NCBI GenBank assembly: GCA_020025015.1
Contig: JAHHSV010000002.1
Span: 1 to 64,000, forward strand
Length of the DNA: 64,000 nt
From: Anaeroplasmataceae bacterium
GTDB taxonomy: Bacteria; Bacillota_I; Bacilli_A; Acholeplasmatales; Anaeroplasmataceae
Reading direction: 5' to 3'
Shown: positions 17,333-26,779 of the stretch, one piece after another
Layout of the letters: the number at the start of each line of letters is the position of its first letter
Position numbering within the stretch: position 1 is the first letter of the stretch
Notes under the pieces: generated by a model
Told to the model about the DNA's origin: nothing
Seen by the model: the letters and a program-made list of their open reading frames with translations, nothing else
Databases searched by the model: none
Program-made: the position numbers and the translations under genes

Positions 17333-20300
17333 TTATTTATTTTTCTTTTTCTTTGAATTAGGTTTTTTATTTTTAGTATCTAATTCATTGTTTTTATTTT
17401 TCTTTGCTTTAGCTTCTTCTAAAGCATCAGAAGCTGGCTTAGAATTTTTCTTTTTAAGAACTAAAACAACGATAGCTGTCGTTAAGCCAATTACTACTGC
17501 CCCAACGCTTATAGAAACAATTGTAATCATCCTAATGAAATCAGGATTATTAGGATTAAAATACTCCTTTTCTAAAACCATGAATTCATCAGCACCAGCT
17601 AGCTCAAATCTAACATAATCACCATCTATGCTAGATTCAACATAAATTAATTTACCATCCTTAACAATACCAATAATTATATCAGTAGAACCCTCTGGTA
17701 AACGGAATTTAGCAATAATATTAGACTTATCAACCTTATTATCTGTATCAATAATATTTACTCTATAGGTTCCTAAGCTCTTATATAGGGCATTTTCAGT
17801 TTGATAATTATTATCAGTTTTACTTATTTCTACCCTAGTATCGCTATAGAAGCTCCCCTCAACAATAATTTGAGGGTTGCTTGTATCATCACTAGCAATT
17901 GAAGGAATTATATCCTTATAAACAATATGAACTATTTGATCACTTGTAATATTCTTACCAGTAAAGCTCTTATCCCACTCCGCAAACTTACCTTCCTTAT
18001 TAATTAAATCAGGTAAATTATTTAAGTCATAATCCTTGCCATATTCTACTCTATCAATTCTTACAATTTCATCATCACCATCAACAAACGTAATAGTGCA
18101 TGAATAAGAGGTTACCTTTAAAATAGCCGCCTTAAAATCACTGCTTAGCTGATTAGCTTCATTTTCCTCAAGCATTTTTCTTAGGATAGGATAAGCCTTT
18201 TCCCCTTCACCAGCTACAAAACTCTTAAAGTCTAGGCTAATATTTAGCATACCCTTTGATGCTAAAAGCTCACGGTTAACCTCTTCTGCCTTACCCTGAT
18301 AGTCTAAGCCATCAATAGCTAGAAGCTTACCAGTTTTAACATAGTAATTATTAAAGATTTTCTCGTTAACTTCCTTGACGTTACCACTAATTGCGCCAAC
18401 CATCTTTTCTGTATTATAGAAATTAACAATACTGTAATTGTTATTTAAGCCCTCACCATAGCCAGCAATACCACCAACATAGTTTTTACCATCAATTGTA
18501 CAGATTGCAAAGCATGAGCTAATTGTACCAGTTGATGAACCAGCGATACCACCAACATAATCCTTCTTTTCTGACTTAATGATGCCTGTATTAAAGCAAT
18601 CAGAAATCTCACCTAATACATGACGACCAACAATACCACCAGCATAGCCACCCTTTGAGGTAATATTTCCCGTATTAAAGCAAACTAAAATATTATAATT
18701 TTCCTTCTTTGAGCTACCAGGCTTTTTCTCATTGCTAGCATAACCAGCAATACCACCAACGCCAAATTCACCGTTTACTGAAGCCTTGTTATAGCAATAT
18801 TTTAAGCTTGAGGCATTATCCTTACTAGGCTTTGGTATTTCAACATCAGGAAGGCTATCTGAATGACCCTTTAGAATGTCTTCAATAAACTTTATAATGT
18901 CATCATATTCTTGGTTTTCTCCAGCAGATGACTTTAAATCAGCATATTGTCCAACGATACCACCAATGTATCTTTTACCAATAATTTTTCCCTCATTATA
19001 GGAAGATTCAATTACCCCAATTGAATTGCCAGCTATACCACCAACAAAGTCACCAGTTTGCTCATAGCCAATGGCACCCTTATTTATGCAAGATAAAATT
19101 CTCTTACCATTATAACCAGCTATACCACCAATATTTAAAACCTTATTCTCAGTTGATGAGCTAAATGGTGTTCTATTTATCTTACCATAATTAACTGATT
19201 CTCGTATTTCACCATTATTAATACCAGTAATACCACCAACAAAGGAATTACCAATAACCTCACTATAGTTTGCCGCCTTAATAATTAAAGCTCCACTTTC
19301 ATTAGCTGCCGCAATACCACCAACGATATTAGTCCCCTTAATTACACCCTTGTAGCAGGAATTATTAATTGTACCAAAGTTTGTACCAACAATACCACCA
19401 ACACTCATGTTTTTATTATCAGTATTAAAATCATATTGGATAGTTAAATTATTAACCTCAGCTCCAACAGTTAGCTGTCTAATAAAGCCAAACTCCTTAG
19501 TATCAGCTACATTTTGAATTTTAAAATTACTAATGATGTGGAAATTACCATTTAAAATACCCGCAAAAATACCAATTGAAGGAATAGTTTTTCCCTTAAG
19601 ATCAATGTTTTTAGTTATCTCAACCGTTAAATTAGTACTAAAGACATCATTAGTACACTTATTAACAAAATCAATAAACTCTTCACTATTGGTTATTTCA
19701 AGAGTTCTTGCCTCAGTTTCCGGTGAACGCTCTAATTTAAAATAAATGTTATAGCCATTACCATAATCGTAATCCTTACTAAAGAAAATCTTATAGGTTC
19801 CATCATAGCTAATCTTTAGCTCCTCTGATTCTGGAGTATACCATTTAGTTTCACCATCAGTTACATAGAATGAATCACCATTCTTAAGCTCAGTTATTAA
19901 GGTATACTGTGTAAATTCTGTTTCCTCACTATCATACTTTAATTCATAATCTGGATTAATTTCATAATTATTAAAGCTACCACTTACATAGTATCTACCT
20001 ACTGGTATTTTATCCTCTCTAATAATTACATTTTTTCTATTTTCATATTGATGTTCAGGCGAATAATAAATATTATATCTACCTGGATTCATAATAAAGA
20101 AATTACCCTTACCATCCTTAATAATTTCATTTCCCGCTGAAATTTGGAACTGGAATGTATCCTTAACATCAATGCTATAAACATATTCATTAAATAAACC
20201 ATTATCATTATTCTTTAAAAGCTGATAATTTTTAGCCTCAGTCCAGTTATTAGCATCACATAAAATATAATATTTTACCTTTTCTACTCGAATATTTGAC

Positions 20301-20647
20301 TGATTTTCATATAAATGCTCAGGAGAAAAATAAATTTGATAATTAGTTTTTTCCTCTAATAAAATATTATCATTACCATTACGATATTCAGTTTCTCCAT
20401 TAGTAATATAAAATTGAGAATCATTCTTATTACTAATAATTATAGTGTATTCCTTAAAGGCTGTTTCCTTAGCATTAGGCTTTAATTTATATTCCTCTTG
20501 CAGCTCATAATTATTAAATGAACCAGCAATATAATATTCATCTAAGCCTGAAGCCTTAACGCTTGAATTAGCTAGGCTAAAGCTAGCTAAAAAAGCTACT
20601 AAAACGCCAATTACTAGATAGAAGGCTTTACTTACTATTTTCTTCAT
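17333..20647 (-). CDS. Large GLUG-repeat cell-surface protein with C-terminal anchor and lysine-rich tail
   Basis: 1,104 aa exported protein. Signal peptide about 1-32. Then three related modules of about 90 residues (near 35, 123 and 218), each with a (Y)YI.GSFNNYE-like start and a YFSPEH-like end, which recall carbohydrate-binding beta-sandwiches (tentative). From about 390 to 790 run many GLUG repeats (VGGIVG.N.G.I..SYN.G.I.G). Near 870-930 lies a Listeria-Bacteroides-type repeat (ITFVDGDDEIVRIDRVEYGKDY). A transmembrane helix (about 1,040-1,063) precedes a 40-residue tail with 16 Lys. GLUG proteins are surface adhesins or binding proteins. The gene overlaps the MMPL-type exporter gene by 20 bases, so the two are translationally coupled. 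Confidence 0.8.
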   Translation of the reverse strand: MKKIVSKAFYLVIGVLVAFLASFSLANSSVKASGLDEYYIAGSFNNYELQEEYKLKPNAKETAFKEYTIIISNKNDSQFYITNGETEYRNGNDNILLEEKTNYQIYFSPEHLYENQSNIRVEKVKYYILCDANNWTEAKNYQLLKNNDNGLFNEYVYSIDVKDTFQFQISAGNEIIKDGKGNFFIMNPGRYNIYYSPEHQYENRKNVIIREDKIPVGRYYVSGSFNNYEINPDYELKYDSEETEFTQYTLITELKNGDSFYVTDGETKWYTPESEELKISYDGTYKIFFSKDYDYGNGYNIYFKLERSPETEARTLEITNSEEFIDFVNKCTNDVFSTNLTVEITKNIDLKGKTIPSIGIFAGILNGNFHIISNFKIQNVADTKEFGFIRQLTVGAEVNNLTIQYDFNTDNKNMSVGGIVGTNFGTINNSCYKGVIKGTNIVGGIAAANESGALIIKAANYSEVIGNSFVGGITGINNGEIRESVNYGKINRTPFSSSTENKVLNIGGIAGYNGKRILSCINKGAIGYEQTGDFVGGIAGNSIGVIESSYNEGKIIGKRYIGGIVGQYADLKSSAGENQEYDDIIKFIEDILKGHSDSLPDVEIPKPSKDNASSLKYCYNKASVNGEFGVGGIAGYASNEKKPGSSKKENYNILVCFNTGNITSKGGYAGGIVGRHVLGEISDCFNTGIIKSEKKDYVGGIAGSSTGTISSCFAICTIDGKNYVGGIAGYGEGLNNNYSIVNFYNTEKMVGAISGNVKEVNEKIFNNYYVKTGKLLAIDGLDYQGKAEEVNRELLASKGMLNISLDFKSFVAGEGEKAYPILRKMLEENEANQLSSDFKAAILKVTSYSCTITFVDGDDEIVRIDRVEYGKDYDLNNLPDLINKEGKFAEWDKSFTGKNITSDQIVHIVYKDIIPSIASDDTSNPQIIVEGSFYSDTRVEISKTDNNYQTENALYKSLGTYRVNIIDTDNKVDKSNIIAKFRLPEGSTDIIIGIVKDGKLIYVESSIDGDYVRFELAGADEFMVLEKEYFNPNNPDFIRMITIVSISVGAVVIGLTTAIVVLVLKKKNSKPASDALEEAKAKKNKNNELDTKNKKPNSKKKKNK

Positions 20648-23090
20648 TTTCTTCCTCCTTTGCCTCTGCTTCAGCTAGATTTTCTTCTATATTTTCCTCT
20701 AGGTCTTGAGAATCATCACTAGTATCTATTAACTTATCCTTTGTTTCATTATTCCTTTCTATTTCTTTCCACTGTAAATAGAAGGTTCTTGTAATATCCA
20801 TTAGTAAGCTCTTTTCTTCTCTTGTCATCTTAGTCTTTTTCTTCTTACGTGACTTAAACATTGTATACTTAAGTGGCTTATCAAAGATGTATAATAAGAC
20901 TGGTAGGACAAGCATTACTGATAAAATAGAAATAATTGTACCACGAGAAATTGTATAACCAATTGAAGAAATTAATAGATCTGAAGAAATAACACCAATT
21001 AATAAAGCAGCAATTACTAGGATTGCACCTGAGCTTATAATTGTTGGGAAGGCCTCAGTTAAGGATTTAACTACTGATGTCTTCTTATCCTCAGTCTTTC
21101 TTAATTCCGTATATCTACCTGATATAACAATCGCATAGTCAATTGTCGCACCCATTTGAATAGCATTCGCAATTAAATATACAAAGAAGAATAGATTTTG
21201 GCTCATTAAAACTGGAATACCAAAATTGATAAATATTGCTCCCTGAATTACTAATACTAATAGAATTGGTAAGCCCCATGAATGGAAGTTGAACAACAAA
21301 ATTATAAAAACAAACGCAATTGTTAAAATAGAAATAATTAGGTTATCAGACATAAATGATGAGTTTAAATCATAGGCAACCATTGAGTTACCACCACATA
21401 TTGCCTCAGGACACATTGCTTTAATTTCCTTAGTTAGCTCATCAATTGTAGCAAAGGTTTCCTTTCCTTCCTCTGGCTTATTCAAATTAAAGACCATTCG
21501 CGAATAATTTGGTCCTAATAGCTGCTTCTTACCATCCTCAAGCTCATCTCTTAATTTATTAAAATCCTCCTCAATATCCGCAGGAATTTGAATAAAGTTC
21601 TCATCCTTTAATTTAAAGACCGTATCAAGCAAATCAATAATTGTTACCTTGTAGGTATCAATATTATTATTAACAATAATACTATAGTCCTCATGCTCAA
21701 AGGCATAATAGTAAAATAGCATTTTTGATAAATCTCTATCAATATTTAATATTTTAACTAAATCCTGATAGTTAATAGAATCACATAAATAATAGCCATC
21801 CTTAACCTCAATATTAGCTAAGCCTAAGGCCTCATTTATATATGGCTTTTTCTCCATCATTCTTAATATTTCCTTTTGCTTAGCATAATCCCCATTAGGA
21901 ATTACGATAACAAACTGATTTTGATAGCCAAAGTTTTCAGAAATAACCTTGTTAGCCTTCTGAACCTCAGTTTGATGGAATCCTTCAATACCATTATTGG
22001 TGTAGCAATAATCAACCTTAAAGTTTAAATAAGCACCAACACCAACTAAGCCTAAAAATAATACAACAATTAAATATCTTACCTTAACAATTGATTTACC
22101 AACAAAATCAATCTTAGGTACGAAGTTTTTATGTCTTGTTTTCTCAATCGCATTACTAAACATTAGTAATAAACAAGGCATTAAGAATAATACTGTTACA
22201 ATACTCCAAAGAATAGCCTTGGTTAAAACAAAGCCTAAATCCTTACCTAAGCTAAATGTCATACAGGTTAAGGCCATTAAGCCTGAAATAGTAGTTAAGC
22301 TACTACCTAAAATTTCTGGAATTGACTTAGATAAGGCTTCAATCATTGAATTCTTCTTGCTTCTTTCTGGGTTACCCTCACATTCTTCAATAAATCTATG
22401 TAATAAAATTATTGAATAGTCGATAGCTAGAGCTAGCTGTAAAATAATACAAATTGAATTTGAGACAAAGGAAATTGTTCCAAACCAGTAGTTAGTACCC
22501 ATATTAAGTATCGCCGCGACTATAAAGACAATTGGTAAAACTATAACCTCGGCATAGCTCCTTGATGTAAATAATAAAACCAAAATTATTACAACAGCCG
22601 CTAATAATACGATAAACTTCATATCATGCGCTAACGAATCTGCATAATTATCAACTAACGATACCGATTCTAATGATTTATATGGTGATAGTAATTCTTT
22701 CATATCATTATATGCTTTGACTGACACAGGATCAGAAGCATTACCCTCAAAGGTTACCTTAAATAATGCTTTTGAGTTGTTAAAATACTTTTGTGTGTTT
22801 TCAAATGGTAATGATTTGACACCATCTAACTTCAATATTTCTTCCTTTAATTCATAAGCCTTTTGATAAGAGATATTATCAACTACAACTATTGTTGTCC
22901 CATAGGTAGTAAATTCCTTATCCATTATTTCAATTGCCTGTGCTGTATCAGTTGAGCTAGGTAGGTAAGCAGAAATATCATATTCGATATTTACCTTCTT
23001 AATACTAAGTCCACTGTAAACTAGCAAGCATAGAAAAATAGTAAGTACTAAATATTGGAATCTTACAATAAACCCTGCTATTTTCTTCAT
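20628..23090 (-). CDS. MMPL/RND-superfamily exporter with acidic C-terminal tail
   Basis: 820 aa membrane protein built of two similar halves, each with one helix, a large extracytoplasmic loop and a bundle of five to six helices (clusters near 155-320 and 570-730), the MmpL/YdfJ layout of proton-driven exporters of lipids or hydrophobic compounds. The signature-like segments ALAIDYSIILLHRF and MGATIDYAIVISGRY carry the proton-relay Asp-Tyr pairs. The cytoplasmic C-terminus ends in a strongly acidic stretch (16 Asp/Glu in the last 38 residues). It faces a TetR gene and overlaps the GLUG-protein gene downstream; the cargo is unknown and may be linked to that surface protein. Confidence 0.88.
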   Translation of the reverse strand: MKKIAGFIVRFQYLVLTIFLCLLVYSGLSIKKVNIEYDISAYLPSSTDTAQAIEIMDKEFTTYGTTIVVVDNISYQKAYELKEEILKLDGVKSLPFENTQKYFNNSKALFKVTFEGNASDPVSVKAYNDMKELLSPYKSLESVSLVDNYADSLAHDMKFIVLLAAVVIILVLLFTSRSYAEVIVLPIVFIVAAILNMGTNYWFGTISFVSNSICIILQLALAIDYSIILLHRFIEECEGNPERSKKNSMIEALSKSIPEILGSSLTTISGLMALTCMTFSLGKDLGFVLTKAILWSIVTVLFLMPCLLLMFSNAIEKTRHKNFVPKIDFVGKSIVKVRYLIVVLFLGLVGVGAYLNFKVDYCYTNNGIEGFHQTEVQKANKVISENFGYQNQFVIVIPNGDYAKQKEILRMMEKKPYINEALGLANIEVKDGYYLCDSINYQDLVKILNIDRDLSKMLFYYYAFEHEDYSIIVNNNIDTYKVTIIDLLDTVFKLKDENFIQIPADIEEDFNKLRDELEDGKKQLLGPNYSRMVFNLNKPEEGKETFATIDELTKEIKAMCPEAICGGNSMVAYDLNSSFMSDNLIISILTIAFVFIILLFNFHSWGLPILLVLVIQGAIFINFGIPVLMSQNLFFFVYLIANAIQMGATIDYAIVISGRYTELRKTEDKKTSVVKSLTEAFPTIISSGAILVIAALLIGVISSDLLISSIGYTISRGTIISILSVMLVLPVLLYIFDKPLKYTMFKSRKKKKTKMTREEKSLLMDITRTFYLQWKEIERNNETKDKLIDTSDDSQDLEENIEENLAEAEAKEEENEENSK

Positions 23091-23116
23091 ACTTTCACCT
23101 TTACCTTTTATTTTCA

Positions 23117-23136
23117 GGAATACTATTTAATATTCC
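23117..23136. promoter_or_regulatory. Inverted repeat GGAATA-N8-TATTCC in the exporter leader
   Basis: Perfect 6-bp arms between the presumed start of transcription and the exporter gene. It could be a second regulator site or a weak leader hairpin. Confidence 0.35.
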
Positions 23137-23148
23137 GACATTTTCCAT

Positions 23149-23181
23149 TATAATAGTAGGTAAGTTATGACACAACTGTCA
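23149..23181 (-). promoter_or_regulatory. Exporter promoter with TetR-type operator TGACA-N4-TGTCA
   Basis: On the leftward strand TTGTGT lies 17 bases from TATAAT. The palindrome TGACACAACTGTCA (23168-23181) overlaps this -35 and lies between the exporter and the divergent TetR gene. Its size and place fit a TetR-family operator. Confidence 0.55.
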
Positions 23182-23253
23182 ATATAAAACGTTATGTTAG
23201 ATTTTGCACATTTTGTTCAAAATTGTTAATATAATTTAAATAAGGAGATAATC

Positions 23254-23817
23254 ATGAAAGAATATCGTAACTCAATTCGCTCACGAAATATGATTAAAGA
23301 GGCTCTATTAGAGCTTTTAAAGGAAAATAATATTTCTAAAATAACAGTAAAGGCCTTAGTTGAAAAATCTGATTTAAGCCGCAATACCTTCTACGCCCAC
23401 TACCCTGATATTTATTCAGTCCTAGAGGATATTGAAGGTGAGGTAATTGATAAGGCTATTTACTTTTTAGATAAATTCATTCAAGCCGGTACCAGAATTG
23501 ATTCTTTAAACTTTTTCAATAATATAATGCAATTTGTCAAGGACGATTCTGAGGTTATCAAGGTTTTATTAACTAATGATTCAGCTCAATCCTTTATAAT
23601 TAAGCTTAAGACTGTTTTAATTAATAAGGTTTTAGCTAATGTTGAAGCCTTAAATATTAAGGATGAGGATGGCTTTTTAATTTTCTTAGACATTCTTTTT
23701 AGTGGTATTATTGATTTAATTAAGCTATATCTTAATAATAGTATTACTATTAGCCTTAATGATATTGCAATTAAAACTAATAAAATATTTTTAGCAGGCT
23801 ATGCCCTATATATTTAA
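23254..23817 (+). CDS. TetR/AcrR-family transcriptional regulator, divergent from the MMPL exporter
   Basis: 187 aa. The helix-turn-helix at about 14-60 reads ISKITVKALVEKSDLSRNTFYAHYPDIYSVL, a clear TetR pattern. The C-terminal helical part is diverged. It is transcribed away from the exporter/GLUG-protein unit with a palindromic operator between, so it most likely represses that unit and responds to a compound the exporter handles. The ATG follows AAGGAGATAATC. A strong hairpin ends the transcript. Confidence 0.92.
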   Translation: MKEYRNSIRSRNMIKEALLELLKENNISKITVKALVEKSDLSRNTFYAHYPDIYSVLEDIEGEVIDKAIYFLDKFIQAGTRIDSLNFFNNIMQFVKDDSEVIKVLLTNDSAQSFIIKLKTVLINKVLANVEALNIKDEDGFLIFLDILFSGIIDLIKLYLNNSITISLNDIAIKTNKIFLAGYALYI

Positions 23818-23819
23818 AG

Positions 23820-23858
23820 AAAAAATGATGTAAAGAAAAAATCTCTACATCATTTTTT
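23820..23858. terminator. Bidirectional terminator between the second TetR gene and the M16 protease gene
   Basis: Stem ATGATGTA / TACATCAT flanked by A5 and T6 runs, so it can serve both converging genes. Confidence 0.85.
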
Positions 23859-23863
23859 ATATG

Positions 23864-26749
23864 CTATAAATTTTCAACCTTATCAAAGCTATACTCATTA
23901 ATTTTTTCCTTACTACCAATAGTATAGCGTGAGCCATTTTCAAAGGCTTTCTTAAATATTTCACCATAGGCCTTGATATCACTAGGCTTTGTCCTCATTA
24001 TTTCCTTCTTATAGGCTTCCTTCTTCTTTTTAGTCATTCCACTAATAAATTGTAAATCAGAGGCATTGATGGTTAGAGGCTGACTTAAAGGCTGATCAAA
24101 GCTTGCGGCAGCACTAATAATATAAGAATCTAAATCCTTCTTAGAAGCATTATAGCTATTTAGGTAATCAAATAATTTTTCATAGGCTAAATAAGTATTT
24201 TTAACATTTGGATCACGATAGCTTCCAAGGAAAACATTATTATTCATGCTTGAAGAAATATAGCAGCCATAGGCTCCACCCTTAACTCTAACCTCATTCC
24301 ATAAATAATCAAAATTAACAATTTGAGTTAGAACTAATAAACGTGGATTAAACTCGCTATTAGCAGTTTCTAGATTTGTTGCATAAGCATTATATGAAAC
24401 ACCAGCTGGAATTACTAAGGCTTCATTTATCTTAGTACCAAGCGTAATTTCAAGCTTATCCTCATTTAAGGTACGAGGAAGCTTTACCTTCTTTAAGGCA
24501 TCCTTTAAGGAATTACGAGACTCTTCATCCCCAGAAATAGAAGCTAAAACATTTTGCTTAGTAAATAACAGCTTACTTACTCTCTTTAAATTCTCATTAA
24601 GAGCCTTATAATCAAAGCTTGCTAATAAAGCATTTAAGCTTCGATATAAGCCAACACCACTAATTAAAGACTTTAGATATTGATCCTTACTATTATTACG
24701 GTTAGCCATTACGCCACCCAATTGCATACCATTACCAATAATTTCCTGGCGTAGAGCATTAATTGTTTGCTTAAGGATTTGCATTACTTCCTTCTTAGTA
24801 AATTTAGAATGTAATAAAACATCATTTAAAATTTCCGGAATATAATTAACATTTTCTACTAAAGCACTACTTGAAACCATAAATTTAGCATAATAATCAT
24901 TACGAGAGGTACCACCAACTAAAACATTGAAGCTTAAATCCCCTAAGTAGGTTTTTACAAGCTTATTTAAGCCATCAAGCGTATTTCTCGCCGTTGGTAC
25001 ATTTAAAAATAAACGCTTTAATAAATAAGCATAAATAATATCCTTTTCCTCTAGCTTATTTAAATCAAAGTACATTCTTAAATATGCAATACCATTAGTA
25101 TTAATATCATGGCTAATGGTTGAAATACCATTAATCCTTAGCTTTTGTGATTCTAAGAAATTTACATTTTTATTAATATCTGAAAGCTTTAGCTTAGGTA
25201 AGGTGCTTAATTCCTTCTTAGTATCAGTCTTTCCTTGATACTCTAAAAGCTCCTTAGTTTGCTTAACTAAAGTCTTAATTTCTTCCTTAGACATTGATGC
25301 CTTAAGTAAAGCCATCTTCTTAGCCATCTTTTCCTCATTTTGCTTTTGTAGCTTCTTATTAGGCTTACACATTGCTAAAACATAATGCTTAGAATTTAAA
25401 ATATATTTTTCTAAAAGCTTTTCAAAATAATTATTATTAAGCTCATTCTTAATCTTCTTATAATGCTTACTAAATTCTAAATGTGAGGCTAAATCCATAT
25501 TATAATTAAAGCTTCCCATCATATTCATCGCAAAGACTAAGCCCTTAGGCATTGAGCCCATATCTAATTCACGATCTCTAAATTCAAAGCTATTAATTGA
25601 AGCTAATAATAAATCCTTATCAATACCATTTTTAACAAGCTTTTCTACCTCAGCTAAAAAGACTCTTCTAAATTCCTCCTTTTGCTTTGGATTAGACTTA
25701 TATAAGTAAATGTGTAGGGCAGGAATAATATTATCATCATCAATTCTAGCTGATACGTTTTCGCCTAATTTTGCCTCAAGTAAAGCCTTTTTTAAAGGTG
25801 AATCATTTTTAGAAAGTAAGGCATCACATAAAATTTCCATACCCAATAATTCTTCATAATTATCATATCTATCTAAGCCATAGCATAAGCTTATATAGGT
25901 ATTATTCTTTTCTGTTTCCTCTTCACCTATCTCATAATCAACCTCATAATTGGTATCAATAATAGGCTTTTGGGCTTCAATTGTAATTAGATTATCAACC
26001 TTATCATACTTAGAGAAATAATTTTCATCTAAATATTTTAGCTTTTCTAAAATGTCTAAATTACCATAAAAATAGGTAAGAGCATTTTGAGGATTATAGT
26101 GCTTATGATAAAATTCCTTATAAGCCTCATAGGTTAAATTAGGAATCTCACTTGGCTCACCACCACTATTATAATGATAGAAGGTATCCTTATACATTGC
26201 CTCTAGGGTAGTTTGAACTAAACGCTCCTCAACACTACTCATCGCACCCTTCATTTCATTATAAACAACACCCTTATAGCTTGGCATTGCCTTCTCATCT
26301 AAAAGCTCTAAATGCCAGCCCTCCTGTAAGAAGGCCTTATTGCTTTTAACTGATAAGGGTCTAAATACTGCATCTAAATAAATAGATAAAATGTTATCAA
26401 AGTCCTTCTTATTTTGACTAGCAAAAGGATACATTGTCCAGTCATAGGCTGTAAAAGCATTTAAGAAGGTTGCCATTGATGACTTTAATAAATTAACAAA
26501 GGGCTCCTTTAAAGGGAAGCGCTCGCTACCACATAAAACTGAGTGCTCAATAATATGACAAACACCAGTTGAATCAGTAGGCTTAGTTCTAAAGCCAATC
26601 GCGAAGCAGCAATTGTCATCAAGATTAGCTAAATGAACAACCATACCACCTGATTTAAGATGCATAAATACATACATTTTTGAATTTATATCGGCAAGCT
26701 CACGTATTTCTACAAGCTTAAAGCCATAATTAATTTCATTTAAAACCAT
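23864..26749 (-). CDS. M16C-family zinc metallopeptidase (presequence-protease-like)
   Basis: 961 aa, the length of the PreP/Cym1 group that forms a closed two-halved chamber for degrading short peptides. The inverted zinc motif HxxEH is seen as GVCHIIEHSVLCGS near residue 67, with the distal Glu expected in the VVYNEMKGAMSS segment near 160. No signal peptide is seen, so it acts in the cytoplasm, probably on unfolded peptides. The ATG follows GGAGGT. It lies just downstream of recG with a 30-base gap and may share its transcript. Confidence 0.93.
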   Translation of the reverse strand: MVLNEINYGFKLVEIRELADINSKMYVFMHLKSGGMVVHLANLDDNCCFAIGFRTKPTDSTGVCHIIEHSVLCGSERFPLKEPFVNLLKSSMATFLNAFTAYDWTMYPFASQNKKDFDNILSIYLDAVFRPLSVKSNKAFLQEGWHLELLDEKAMPSYKGVVYNEMKGAMSSVEERLVQTTLEAMYKDTFYHYNSGGEPSEIPNLTYEAYKEFYHKHYNPQNALTYFYGNLDILEKLKYLDENYFSKYDKVDNLITIEAQKPIIDTNYEVDYEIGEEETEKNNTYISLCYGLDRYDNYEELLGMEILCDALLSKNDSPLKKALLEAKLGENVSARIDDDNIIPALHIYLYKSNPKQKEEFRRVFLAEVEKLVKNGIDKDLLLASINSFEFRDRELDMGSMPKGLVFAMNMMGSFNYNMDLASHLEFSKHYKKIKNELNNNYFEKLLEKYILNSKHYVLAMCKPNKKLQKQNEEKMAKKMALLKASMSKEEIKTLVKQTKELLEYQGKTDTKKELSTLPKLKLSDINKNVNFLESQKLRINGISTISHDINTNGIAYLRMYFDLNKLEEKDIIYAYLLKRLFLNVPTARNTLDGLNKLVKTYLGDLSFNVLVGGTSRNDYYAKFMVSSSALVENVNYIPEILNDVLLHSKFTKKEVMQILKQTINALRQEIIGNGMQLGGVMANRNNSKDQYLKSLISGVGLYRSLNALLASFDYKALNENLKRVSKLLFTKQNVLASISGDEESRNSLKDALKKVKLPRTLNEDKLEITLGTKINEALVIPAGVSYNAYATNLETANSEFNPRLLVLTQIVNFDYLWNEVRVKGGAYGCYISSSMNNNVFLGSYRDPNVKNTYLAYEKLFDYLNSYNASKKDLDSYIISAAASFDQPLSQPLTINASDLQFISGMTKKKKEAYKKEIMRTKPSDIKAYGEIFKKAFENGSRYTIGSKEKINEYSFDKVENL

Positions 26750-26779
26750 ATTTTTACCTCCAATAATTATTAAATTTAA

